This document shows, one piece after another, positions 49,101-60,475 of a DNA stretch of 64,000 bases. The notes beneath the pieces are model-generated. The model searched no databases. It saw only the letters and a program-made list of their open reading frames with translations, and had not been told where the DNA came from. How positions within the stretch are numbered: the first letter of the stretch is position 1; every line of letters begins with the position of its first letter. Location of the stretch: NCBI RefSeq assembly GCF_036785885.1, contig NC_092329.1, forward strand, positions 2,666,001 to 2,730,000, written 5' to 3'. The position numbers were made by a program, and so were the translations under genes. This DNA comes from Coffea arabica (taxonomy: Eukaryota; Streptophyta; Magnoliopsida; Gentianales; Rubiaceae).

Positions 49101-49230
49101 GAAGCTTCCTGTCTTTAGCCAGATATTGAATTTGCGTCTGCTGATTCTGCAACAAGTGGACCATAGCGTTAAATATTTTGTTGCATTTTTCACGGTCCCA
49201 TGAGTCATTTGAGCCTTTGGCTTTCGCCAT
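46193..49230 (-). CDS. Plant coiled-coil protein of unknown function
   Basis: Five minus-strand exons (49027-49230, 48780-48891, 48121-48191, 47490-48020, 46193-46312) join in phase to 345 residues. The protein starts MAKAKGSNDSWDREKCNKIF. It is almost wholly alpha-helical, with heptad-like patterns through residues 20-110 and a long coiled coil in exon 4 (for example VIKKGEEHRYKALESNLKRL and LNDDIARLRSDLVKNDEEVS). The Lys/Ser-rich tail (KSSKRKAVD ... KVPKLKNSS) could be a nuclear signal. Such proteins usually act as dimerising scaffolds; no enzymatic motif is seen. The last intron (1177 bp) has taken in a MITE. All introns have GT-AG ends and consistent phase. Function unknown. Confidence 0.85.
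46674..47097. mobile_element. MITE with about 50-bp terminal inverted repeats in the last intron
   Basis: The left end GGCTCCGTTTGGATTGGTCA and the right end, read on the complement as AGATTCCGTTTCGATTCCTC, pair over about 50 bp with roughly nine differences, both continuing into CAAAAACAAGTTTTTCA-type sequence. The total is about 424 bp, with no coding capacity. Target duplication could not be fixed, so the superfamily is open. The divergence of the arms suggests an old insertion. Confidence 0.8.
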
Positions 49231-49258
49231 TGTTGGGTAATTGACGCGAAGAGTAGCC

Positions 49259-49266
49259 TAGGGTTT
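49259..49266 (-). promoter_or_regulatory. Telo-box (AAACCCTA) in the leader of the coiled-coil gene
   Basis: AAACCCTA lies about 30 nt upstream of the start codon at 49230 on the coding strand. Telo-boxes sit near the transcription start of many plant growth and translation genes. It indicates the promoter/leader position and not a specific regulator. Confidence 0.5.
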
Positions 49267-49514
49267 CGGAGTTTTTTTCAAGTTTTCTTTCTTCTTTAAC
49301 TTTTTCCCGTCGGGGCAGAAGAGTGCAGAGAGAAAGTGGGGGTCGGGGAGAGTGAACATATGACCGTTGGATTTAGTAAAGTACACAACGGTCGAAAATG
49401 TAGAAGTAGCTTTTATTTCAAGTTGTGATAATTTCACAACCTCCCCTAAGGTTTCCAATATTATTACTTAGCACTCTTGAAATTAAAATTAAGATAATTT
49501 TAGAAACCCCTGAG

Positions 49515-50111
49515 TAGAGCTGTAAACGAGCCGAATCGAACCGAATATCTCATGTTTGAGCTCTGTTCGTTAAGCGATTCGAACAACGTTCGTGTTCGTT
49601 CGTTAATTTTCGAACTCCAAACCTGTGTTCGTGTTCGGTTCGTTAAACAAAGTTCATGTTCGAGTTCGAGTTCGTGTTCGTGTTCGGCTCGTTTAACATA
49701 AACGAGCCGTTTGTGAACATGCTCGAAATACTCGAATCCAAATTATTTTAAGCCTTAAATATGCCATACAAATCACTAATCATTCTAAAAAATAATTAAA
49801 GCACTAAGTGACTAAATTCTATTATTCATTAACTATATAACTAACATTAACATAAAAATAACAAATAAAACCCTCCAGTTATAAAAGTCTAGCTATAAAA
49901 TTAACCCTAAAATTTGTCAAATGATAATTATGCCCATGTTCGTGAACGTTCGCTAAAACTCACGAACATGCTCGTATTCACTCGATTATTAATCAAACAA
50001 AAAAATTCGTTCGAACTCGGTTCGTTTAAGATTTCGAACGAGTTTTTCACGAACACGAACGCGTCGAAAGAAACCGAACTATTAAACAGTTCGATTCGTT
50101 TAACAGCTCTA
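49515..50111. mobile_element. hAT-type MITE, 597 bp
   Basis: It starts TAGAGCTGTAAACGAGCCGA and ends TCGATTCGTTTAACAGCTCTA on the plus strand, an inverted pair. The flanks CCCCTGAG (49507-49514) and GCCCTGAG (50112-50119) match at 7 of 8 positions. The interior has many GTTCGTGTTCG and GTTCGAGTTCG repeats. The ends match the family at 25892-26301, but the two interiors differ, so they are separate subfamilies sharing a likely hAT transposase. Confidence 0.9.
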
Positions 50112-50119
50112 GCCCTGAG

Positions 50120-51579
50120 GTTTTTGGCAATTGTGACCATCTCCTCTAAGGTTTAAAAAATAATGCTTATCTCCTTTGATTTTATGGAAAGACTTGTAAC
50201 CTTCACAAACTTTTAAGAAATTTTAAGTAAAATGAGTTCAAAAAAGAAAATGAAAATTCATTTTTGGTAATACTTCTTTATTCTAAAATTTTAACGTCAT
50301 CTAATCTAGGTTACTTGGTTGCCAAAATGATGCCCGAAGATCCATCTCATTTGGGAATGAGATATCCCTGGAGAGGAGGATAAACAAGTGAAGCCCCAGA
50401 TGAGATGAGAAGATCTTCCTCGTGCATGGCCTGGCACCTTTGCAGAGACATTATTGGTCCTTCTTCCACCAACATCATTTCCAATATCGTAATACATTTT
50501 TGCTCGTCTTTCCAGTATGGCTGTATTGAAGAACACGTTAAATTAATGATAAAGTGGATTTGTTGGCCCTAGTTAATAAACATCTCTGTTTACGGGGATC
50601 CTATGTCGGATAATAAGGCAAGGTATAAAGTGTAGCGGGATAGGGCTGTTCCGGATTTTAAAGAAAGTAATTAAATTATCAAAAAAAAAAGAGAGAGTAA
50701 TTAAAACACCTTTGCTTAGGGATCGATCACTCATTTAACTCGTACACATACGGTCGAATGCAGTCCGGGAACAACAATACGACATAGACCCATTCGTCAA
50801 AGTCTTCGTTTAGTAGCATTAATGCGTAATTATGTGATTTTATTCCATTGATACTAAATAAGAAAGTATTAGCAAAGACACAGAAATACCCTTTTTGAAC
50901 CAGTAGACGTACAGTTACAATTGTTAGACCCTTTTTGAACGATGTAACAATTAATTATCGAACACTTTGTGAGTTACTATTATAAAATTTTGTTGAATAA
51001 GAGTTATGTCACCAAATTTGTACGATTTTATGATTTGGCTACTGACAATGATGAGAAATTTGATCAATCACCGTGATGTGATGCACGCAAGTTGTTTCTC
51101 AATATCATTTTAGTTACTGATTCAAGAGAGAAGCAAGAAATTTGGTGTAGTTTTTCTCTTGCTTAATTAACACATTAAGTATTGAAAATATGCGGTCACC
51201 TTTTTTTTTTTTTTTTTTTTGTTGAATATGCCGATACTTGATGAAATTTTAATTCTTTTCTTCAAATACATGAATGTCTCCACAAAACGTTGTTTACACT
51301 TTCCGCTTTCTTCATGACAAACAGACAGTTGCTAGCTGCAAGACAAAGTAAACTCGTACCAGTAATACATTATAGGAGGAGGAAGGTAAATAGTAAAAGC
51401 TTTACGCGTTGGACAATTACTCTATTAGTAGTACAAGTTCCCCAATTTGTTCCCGAAAAAGGGGCCTTACTTTAATTACCATGCAATGCATCTGTACCTT
51501 CTCAATTCTTCCAACACAAAGCGATTCCACATTTTTTTTTTTTTTTTATATAATTGGTACACTACAGACAGATTAAGCC
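50120..51579. other. Intergenic and upstream of the GASA gene, no further gene
   Basis: Mostly AT-rich. A higher-complexity stretch at about 50310-50530 is open on the minus strand but matches nothing recognisable. T-runs occur near 51201-51220 and 51532-51547. A TATATAA-like motif only about 35 bp before the GASA start codon is probably too close to be its TATA box. Confidence 0.45.
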
Positions 51580-51882
51580 ATGGCTTTTCCTAAGGCTCTC
51601 ATGATGATGATGATGATCATCATCGCTTCCCTTGTTTACGCTGCTCAAGTGGTACGTAACGCTGGCTACATTAATTCACTCATTCAATACAAGATCCTAC
51701 GTTATATATGCATCCTTTTAATTAGCTAGAGAACAAATTAACAAAACTTGTTGAGTTCTCTAATCCATATTAACATATTTTGATTATTTGGAGGCTGATA
51801 CATTGTTCGTCCCGCAGCCGCAGATTGACAGCAACGCGGTTGGTCGCTCTCTTCTCCAGAATAATGATATAGGTTCTTCTTC

Positions 51883-51923
<41 letters not shown>

Positions 51924-52167
51924 TTGGCTTTGAAAGTAATTTTCATCTTTCTTGAAACTAAGGAAACTCCATCTTTGTCGATCAGATTGCAAGTCTGCAT
52001 GCGACGCGAGGTGCGCGGAAACGAAGAGGCGAAATTTGTGCAAGAGAGCATGCGGGACATGCTGTGAGCGGTGCCACTGCGTTCCTCCGGGCACTTCCGG
52101 CAATGAGGATGTCTGCCCCTGCTATGCCAACATGACCACTCACGGCGGCAGACACAAGTGCCCTTGA
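51580..52167 (+). CDS. GASA: GASA/snakin cysteine-rich secreted peptide
   Basis: Three exons (51580-51651, 51818-51872, 51986-52167) join in phase to 102 residues. The N-terminus is a signal peptide with a run of five Met and three Ile followed by ASLVYA. A short variable linker leads to the 60-residue GASA domain, which has all 12 cysteines in the family spacing, including CKRACGTCCERCHCVPPGTS, and ends THGGRHKCP. GASA peptides are secreted, gibberellin-responsive in many species, and linked to growth, redox balance or antimicrobial defence. Exon 2 could start at 51818 or six bases later, because two CAG acceptors lie in tandem; either keeps frame. Intron 2 holds a TA microsatellite. The peptide appears intact. 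Confidence 0.95.
51886..51915. repeat. (TA)n microsatellite in GASA intron 2
   Basis: About 15 TA units followed by about 11 T inside a 113-bp intron. Length changes here could alter intron size or splicing efficiency. Confidence 0.9.
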
Positions 52168-52773
52168 ATCCCTTTTAAAAGAATGAAAATTTTTTACAGC
52201 ACGACAACTTCATAGATAGAGATAGATTGCGTACATGCATATCGGTGAACTTGCGTTTTCTCTTCGTCGGATCAGATATTAAGTACTGCTACTATTACTA
52301 TGTGCGTGTCCAATAAAGGAGAAATAGCTACCCACCGTACTTTCTTTCATTCAAATGCTATCTTTACTTGTGATGAAGCCCAATCCATTTAATTTTGGAC
52401 ACTCTCTTTTGTTCGAGTAACTGGCTACGATAGCACTTCGAGGAATAAAGATCCAGGCCACCACTCGTGTGCGAGTTTGGAGTGAATTCATGAACTTGGA
52501 TACATTTCAACACTATCTTTTTCTCTAAATATTCAGTACATGATTCATTAAAAAAAATAAAGAGAAAAAAAAACCCAACTCAGCAAGCAGGATTTTATTT
52601 GATCAATTGCTGGGGCTAAGAAAAAGAGAATGAATTGTTTGACGCTTCAAATTTCGCACATTTGCTCATTCATAACCTAAGCTCTATTAATACCCTACAT
52701 CACGCAGCGATCGTGACCAAGCCACGCCCGCAGCTCCAGAGAATCAAAATATCAAATCATCACATTCTCACAA

Positions 52774-52823
<50 letters not shown>

Positions 52824-54190
52824 CTGAGGGAGGGAGAGAGAGGGGTCTTTTTCAATCAATCGTCGGTGATGTTTTACCACAACATATTAACATGTACGTA
52901 ATATGATAATTTTTCCTCCATGGACCTCGCGCCTTGCATGCAGGACACGCGCTGATGGGCATATCAATTCAGCTGATCGGACAATCAGAGGAAGCTAGCC
53001 TAGAAATTGACGAAACAAGACCGCCGAATCAGATCATTACTCAAAACAAGTCTGGCTGGAGATAGAAGTGCTGGCGACTCGGCAACGGCGGGCGGCTCGG
53101 TCAAACGCTTAGCTTGAACCTGATTCGAATTAATCAAGTTCGAATTCAAGTTTCAGATCTCAAGTCAGTTCAAATTCTCTTACATTCTATTAGAGTGTTC
53201 AATAAGACTAATCGAGTAGTTTTATTATTTATACAATATATTTATTTTAATTTTAATTATGAAATGATCATTATAGATTTATGTTTTAGTAAAGTTCGAG
53301 TTTTTGTTTGAGTACTTGAACTCAAAAAAATTTGAGAATAGAATCGAATCTTACAGAGTCGAGTTCGAGTTAACCTACGAATCAAGATGAGTTACAAGTT
53401 TTTACTTGATTGAGTATAGCTTGAGAATTCATCGGATTCAAACTTCAACACAGTGTTGCTTGAATTCGACTCGATGATGTGTACGTTAAGGATGCAATTA
53501 TGCAAACGACTTCAATTGAATCAAATATTAGTGTACTGCATAATTTTTTTGTTGTTGTTCACGTGTGTTGGCCCGCAATTAGGTTGATCTTCAGTTTAGT
53601 GGTTAAGTATAGAATTGAGATCCAAGTCAGACGGTAAGTGAATTTTCATGTTTTACATTTATAGAGCAAGTATAATTAGGCCTAAGGACGGGCACACAGT
53701 TGCGACATACAACAACAGCCAACAGCTACCTACAACATTTTTGGTTAATATGTACCTTTTTTAAGAAGAAAGAATAGATAATGAAAGTTCACCCGTCGCT
53801 CAAAATGATATCGGTCACACAGGTGAAGTATTTTACCGACTTTCTGTTGTAAACACCAATAAATTTTCAGATCCTATTACAATAATGTTGTAAAATTTGT
53901 TTACGATGAATTACAACCCATCTCAGAATTGAGGGGGAGGAGCGGGTTAAAACGGCTAAACAGAGAATCAAATCCGCCGGTGAACCACCATCCGTTTTAC
54001 TAGCTAGCTGCATTTTCTAAAGCTGAATAAGTTCACGTTTTGATCAGAGGAGTGTATTAATTACAACCACTATAAAGTAACTTTGGGTCGTGAAAAGTCA
54101 AGACACTACTCACTCCACAAGCATTTTATGATCCCCGGATCATAGCTTCACGTAGGCGTAGAAAAATGAAAAAAAAATATATATATATAT
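52168..54190. other. Intergenic, no gene seen
   Basis: Contains a CT/TA/CA compound microsatellite (separate entry). Around 53095-53480 the sequence is rich in TTCGAATT and GAGTTCGAGTT words and may be a decayed relative of the hAT MITEs. No coding sequence is supported. Confidence 0.5.
52774..52823. repeat. Compound microsatellite (CT)n(TA)n(CA)n
   Basis: About six CT units, thirteen TA units and six CA units lie end to end, followed by a GA-rich stretch at 52827-52842. Confidence 0.9.
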
Positions 54191-56355
54191 GGGAGAGAGA
54201 GAGAGAGTGTGTGTGTGTTTGTGGACCCCAGGCGGTTAGTTAAAAGGAAGGAAGGAAGCGGTGTGTTTGTTTGCACTTTGCAGTGTCCGAACCAATTTTT
54301 TTTTTTAAAGGAAAAATCTAAAAGGATCTGTTTGCAGTGGAAAAAGTCAGGTTGGTTTTTTTTTTTTTTTTTTTCTCTATTTCTGGGACTGTTACTGTTA
54401 AGGAAAGAGAAGGGAGAGGGAAATGTAAATACACTACTGCATAGATGGATGAATAGAGCAGAAGAAGAAGCAGCAGAAAGAGAGCATTTTGTTGTTTAGT
54501 TGGTTTAACTGCAGTCTGCAGTGGAGTGGGGTGGAGGTATAATCATCATCCATTCTTCATTCTTCATTCCTGTGGCTGCTTCCTTCATCCTTTCTGGACT
54601 ACTTCCTCTCCTCTCCTCTTATTGCATTCTATCACCAAAACAACAATTAAGCAACCAGGAGGCACTTTTATCACCTCCAGCTCTCTTTTTCTACTTCCGA
54701 CTTTCTTTCCGGGATTGCTCTGCTCTGCTCACTTCTGTTGATGCATATTTTCCTTTTTTTTTTCAATAATTAAACCAATTTCTTTTATTAAGGTTGTTCA
54801 GCTTTGCAGCCATTTTTCTTCAACAACTATTCAATTTAGTTGAGGTCCGTTCCTTATTTCTCTCTCTCTCTTTTTCTGTTAGCGAGAGAGAGAGAGAGAG
54901 CTTTTACTACTACTGGTACTCCTATTTGGGGAAGAAGAACCAGATTCTCTACACCAAGAAGAAAAAAGGATTTTGAAAAGGGATCAAATTCACTCTGTTT
55001 TTTTTTTCCCTTTTTCCCTTTATCCTTCTTTAGCTTTTACCATTTTACCTCTCTCTCTCTCTCTCTCTCTCTCTTTGAGCCTTTGAGGCTGTCCAGTCCC
55101 CACTTATTACCTAAATGCATTTCTTCTTCTCTTCGTCTCATCCTTATGTGTAGTAAAATTACAAATCCTTTGTTACGATTATATGTCTCGATAGATAGAT
55201 AGGTTGATTGATGGATTGATAAAATGCTAATGAATAGAAACGAAGAAAGAGAGATTGCAATTTCAGGCAGAGATAAATCTGGCATGGAATCCTCCTCCTC
55301 CTCTGTTGAATTGACTTTTCTCCTTTTTTCTTTTTCTCTTTCCAACTTCTCTTATTGATATATAGTACTCCTTTAACAACAGAACTGAGCTAAACCCAAA
55401 AACCATATTTATCGGGTCTGCTTTCTGGAAACCTTCTCGGTTACTCAGTTACTCACTAAATAACGTTTTCTGTAAATTTAAATGCCACTTCGTCCTCTTT
55501 TAGTCCACATTTTTACTGTCAGTTAGATTATTTCTGATCATTGCAAAATTTTTTTTCCTTTTTGGGTTATTGCAGATAATTCTGCGCATGCAGAGCTCTG
55601 CTTGCGGATTGATGGTTATACTAATCCACCGCTCTCTTCTGGAGGAGTAGGAGATGTAGACAGAAATAAAGATCTATAGACTGCTGCATTTGTATTGAAT
55701 TTTGAGGCCAGAGAGGGTCAAAACTAAATAAAATGTTGGCCTTGAAAGCAGCTGTCAGATTTTAATTCATTATCAATCCCCCCCATGTCACTAGTGTCCC
55801 TATTCTCATCCCAGTCCCACATATGGACAGCAATCCGATAAAATGCGGAGGAGGTTCTTCGTCGTTGTTTTTGCCTCCAAAGTCCAAACCCCCACCTCAC
55901 TCAACACCAACAATGTGGTTAGTACTACTACTACGCTATACATGATTACATACTCCAATTTACTCAAATGTCCATGCATTCTTCCCAAATTTTCAGTTAA
56001 TATTATTGCTAACATGCTACCCAAAAAAAAAAAAAAAAAAGCCATCAATGCAATTTTGGCTTTATCTGCGCTTATCTTCTTCTAGTCTTTGATGCATTTT
56101 GGCCCTTTGGATGGCGGCATTGACAAATATACCGCTTGTCTGATTTTCCTTTCTTTCGGTTTTTTTTTTTAAAAAAATTTATTGTCATTTCCGTTTTTTT
56201 TTTTATTACCACTCTCTCTCTCTCGCTCTTTTTGTGTGGGGTACGTGTCTTTTTGTTCTCCAATTCAAGTTTGTTGGTTTTCGTGAATTGAAGGTTCTGT
56301 TTTTGACGGTGGGAAGCTTGCATTTTTGAAGAAATCGAGGAAACATACGCTCAGA
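54191..56355 (+). promoter_or_regulatory. CT/GA-rich upstream region and probable leader of the nuclear protein gene
   Basis: Repeated purine/pyrimidine tracts stand out: GA at about 54191-54207, GT at 54208-54219, CT then GA at 54860-54900, and about 13 CT units at 55049-55074. GAGA-type repeats are targets of plant BPC factors and often lie in the 5' leaders of developmental genes. The region may contain a leader exon and intron (an acceptor-like TTATTGCAG occurs near 55568-55576), but no transcript is available to show it. Open frames here are low-complexity. Confidence 0.4.
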
Positions 56356-59300
56356 ATGGGGCGTGTGGGGTCGGACGGTGAAGCTGAGCTTCGTCTTAGC
56401 AGCAGAAATAGTACTTCCAATGAAGGATTTAAGTTTCCCAAAAAGGTAAACAAGTTGTTTGTTTATTGTCTCTGGTTCAGTGCTCTGGACTACGTAGCGT
56501 TTGTTGTTATTTGTTTGGCCGTTAGCGTAAATAAAATGTTGATTATTCTAAAATTCAGAGAGCTTTTTGCAGTTTATGAAAGGTGACTGCACTACTGTTT
56601 GTAATCTCTCTGTTCCCAGGAAGTTACGATCAGGTTTGTTATCCACTTACTGCTCAGTTGCTTATTCATCAGGGAAGATTAGTAGTTGGAGCCCACTAAT
56701 TTTAATTTGGATCTGAATGTGGTGGGTCTTGTGGGACGTTTCCTGATATTTTTATAGCCCTGGTGTTTGTGGAAACTTTCTTTCTTTTGCTTTTCCTTGT
56801 TTTTCAAGCAATGAGAAATTCTCGAGTTGTTTCTCCTACTCCCGCAATTCAACTTGAGAGGTTGAAGTTTTGGTATCTGCAATTAGCGTGTTTGGTGGGG
56901 GTTGGGATCATTAATTTCCGGTTAAACATTGAGATCACTAGTTATTCACTAGAAAAGAAAAGGGCAATATTGAGAATTTTGTATCAAATGTCACAGCCAT
57001 GAAGAAGAGAAGTCGTGAATCTGTTTCTCCACCATTGCCAGTTTGCAAGAAGCTGACTCGTGTAGCCGGTGGAGTTGAATTACTAACAAAAGATGGTTCC
57101 ACGAAATACAAGCTGAAAATGGTCAGAAAATAATGGCCAGAAATTAATTTTATTCTATTCATTTCTTGTTCCCCCATCCCCCCCCCCCAAAAAAAAAAAA
57201 GAAATTGCACAAAATAGAACGAAATCTATAGAATAAGTATGTTGACAATTGGAATTGGTTTTGCAGAAACAGAGTCAAGCTCATGGCTGTGTTGCAGACG
57301 GGACCCAAGGGCCTGTCACCAAGGATGAGGAAGAAGTGGCGGAGGCCTTATATGCTTTGGCAGGAGTCTTCTCTAACACTGACAAGACAGATAAGGCTGG
57401 ATCCGCTGTTCAAGAATTGGGAATAAATTCTTCCAACTTGACAAAAGCTGAGAGTCTTTTAACTCCAATTGATGGTTTGTTCGCTTCCTTTTGTTTCAGC
57501 CTTCATCATTGTTTGCTTTGTTTCTTCTTTACGTGAACTTATATAATGTCTATAGACATGGCAGTAGGGAAGGTGGAAGAGGAGGTTAAGGCAGTAAGTT
57601 ATGGAGATGAGGCACCTAATCATTCGTCAAATCCAGAACACTCAGGTGGAGAATCTATCATACTTCATTGGCAAAATGGCACTTCACAGCCTGATATCTT
57701 GGTTGGCAAGCAGACAACCATTGAAGTGGGTAGTGATATTCCTGAAGTAAATCTTCCCTTGACAACTTTCGAATCTGATAAACAACAAACCATCCAAAAA
57801 ACATGTGACTCTGTTGTTTCTGAGGATTGGAGTGAGTTGAGCAAGACAAGGTTTGTGGGTCTGTGTGTGTACGTGTTTTTTTTTAACTTTTTTTTTGTTA
57901 AAGCCTATGCATATTTCTGTCTCCATCATTCTTTAGTTCTTGATTGAGCATCTATTGGACAGGTCAAAATTGCCAAATCTTAATAAAAGCCTAGCAAGCG
58001 TCAAGTGTCCAACAACTGTATTGGCACCGGTATAATTTTGTGTTGCTTCTGATCATTTAATTATGATTAAAGATACAGCTTTGTTATAGTTTATCAAACA
58101 AAGGGGCGAAAATAAAGGTGGTGACTTTTGGTGTCTTTTAGATTGCAGCTGCTTGTGGCCAAGCTGAGGTACAACATACCATCAAGGAAACCAGAAATAA
58201 TGGTAATTTTACCCAGTTGCGATACTTGTGGTAGTCAAAGATATTGATCATTTCGATGATTATCAGTCACAGTATTCATGCTCTGAAACAGGTTCCTCAT
58301 TGAGGCCAGATTTGCCTTCAATAACATCATGTGACACTCAGGAGCTGGGAATTCCCTTGCAGTAATTTCCTTTTCTAGGAACAATATACTTATTGGAACA
58401 TAATGTTTTATGCTTATTGACATGTCAAAACTATTTCAGGCCACATATTGCTAATCATCCTGCTTGGTTTGAAAGTACTAGTTGCTCTGCACAGTCTCCA
58501 AAATTGAGTAGTAGTGTCCTAGCTAAAAAGGTAGTTAGAACATCTGTTTTGAGCTCAAGCTGTCAGCTTTTTCAACATTTTATCTGGAGAATTCACCCTT
58601 CTGAATCACTTGTAAGCATGCTTTTCAACTTTAATCATGCAGGATGCTCAAGTTTCCATTCGTTCAAAGAATCCATGGAAGAGATGTATAGCTCATGTTT
58701 ATATTAGTCGATTCATTAAGGTCCTCCAAATCACTGAAAGAAAAAACAGATCAATAATGCTTTCTTCGGAACTCGGAACAAATGAAGCACCAAAGCAAGT
58801 GGCGCGTATACCTGTTGCTAACCTAAATGAGGGGAGGAACGGTATGACTGGAGTTGTTAGTTCTGACAGTTTCAGACGCGCTGCTACTGAGAAATATGCA
58901 ACTGAAGTGAGAAATGCTGTTCATTTGCACAAGAGACTCATTCAAGATCAGCAGCAGGCTCCATATGAGGTCTACAATGCACAGAAGCAGGCGAGTTTTG
59001 TTCTCTTTTTGTCACTTTTGATTGCCGTCGAATTTCTTCATTTACCCACTCACTGTTATCTACGTCTTTGATTTTCCTTTACAGAGCTTAGATTGCTTAT
59101 CTTTGCTGGCTGGAAGTGGTCAGTTGGAAATTAGTAATGGCATTAATAGAGCAGGAAATGGTCGGGAAATCTCAACACAGCTTCCTTTTCCTGGCCTGCT
59201 CTCCCAGAATCAACCATCCATTCCTTTTCCAGTGCCCCAAAATTGTTACTCGTCTCCATCTTTCTCTAGTCATCCTTCAGTAGCCATGGGGCAGAAGGTA

Positions 59301-59408
59301 ATACAACTATTCAGCCTCTATTATATGGTTAACTCAAACTTCTGCCTTGTAGGCTTGAAAGTTTGCAGATTTATTTAATTCATCATTTCCCAACACACAC
59401 CCCCCTCC

Positions 59409-59460
<52 letters not shown>

Positions 59461-60475
59461 GTTCCCCTGCCTCAATTAGCTCTTCTCTCTGAAGTATGTG
59501 GAATTCTTCACAACGATTAATTTTTAAACGATTCACCTACATCAAGTTAAAAATGGATGATGCTATAACAAGAAAACTTTTGGTTGTTCCTGAACTCAAT
59601 AAATAGAATGGTCTTTGTTGCTAAATTTAATCTACAATTGGACTTGGAAGGTCAAACATAGACGCTCAACAGTCGATGTTATCAATCCTGTGTAATGGAT
59701 GAAGATTAACCACCCTAACATCAGGTCCTTTCTTTGGGACATGGACCTCCAATCTTCTCCTCCTGGTCAATTCTTTCTCTACAAAATATGCTGTCATCGA
59801 TCTTTTAAGCTAGTTCACGAGGTTAACGTGCTCGATGCTCCCCAAAAAGTCCGTCTTCGTTGTTCTTTTTTTTTCTTCATTTTTGAGTACTTATATGGTT
59901 TTCATTTTTCTGTTGGGAACATAACTGGCAAATCTATGAAAGAAACCTCGGAGTACCTGCTTCCACCAGTGACCAGATTATGACCAAAACCTATCAGTTT
60001 ATTACTTGTTACAACTTACAACCTCTTTAACCATCGATGTTTTAATTTGTGACAGTTCCAGGTGCCCCCGAATGTTGGCAGCACATCTTATGGTGCTACC
60101 CTTATGGATGCTACTCTCTCGTCAATACAGCAGCTAGAGGAGCAACAACAAAAGCGCGCTTCGCTGTTAATGACTCGTTACAAATCCGGAGTTGCCCCGC
60201 CAGTTATACCAAACAAGCAAACTGAAGGGCCAGACATTCCTCCTGTGTTTCAGCATGTACAAACCCTTTTCTCACCTTCCCTATCTTCTGTAGAAGTACT
60301 CGGCGCCAGATATGCTCCAGTCTTGCAACAGCAGCTTCTGTCTGCTACTTCACTGTTGCCTTCTCCAACAGTGAAAGAACAATATCATCATCTCCCTTCT
60401 GTCCATGAAGCAAATGTAGGTGGAGTACGATCTGACAGTGTACCCTTGCGGATAATCTGCAATCAGTATATTTAA
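56356..60475 (+). CDS. Uncharacterised plant nuclear protein, 12 exons
   Basis: Exons 56356-56445, 56620-56633, 56953-57121, 57267-57474, 57556-57850, 57963-58029, 58142-58202, 58292-58361, 58440-58530, 58643-58990, 59085-59297 and 60056-60475 join in phase to 681 residues. A basic segment MKKRSRESVSPPLPVCKKLT lies near residue 51. A helical stretch (DEEEVAEALYALAGVFSN) follows near residues 105-125. The most family-like block is KNPWKRCIAHVYISRFIKVL in exon 10. The C-terminal third is Gln/Ser/Pro-rich. I infer a nuclear regulatory protein; I do not recognise the family name. The N-terminus is uncertain: exon 2 is a 14-bp microexon, exon 1 could instead splice directly to an acceptor near 56972, or translation could begin at 56999. 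Intron 10 needs a GC donor (CAG/GCGAGT at 58990). Confidence 0.78.
57174..57200. repeat. C-run / A-run junction in an intron
   Basis: Runs of 5 and about 11 C followed directly by 12 A, within intron 3 of the nuclear protein gene. Confidence 0.9.
59393..59459. repeat. Long C-run / A-run block in an intron
   Basis: A short CA repeat leads into about 35 nearly pure C, then about 30 A, in the 758-bp intron 11 of the nuclear protein gene. Homopolymers of this size are hard to sequence, so the exact lengths are uncertain. Confidence 0.9.

Noticed and set aside
50306-50536. 76-codon minus-strand frame in higher-complexity sequence
   Set aside because: Two overlapping frames look about equally plausible, no motif is recognised, and no flanking exon could be joined.
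55037-55345. 102-codon minus-strand frame rich in Arg/Glu
   Set aside because: It is the complement of CT arrays; low complexity, with no conserved segment.
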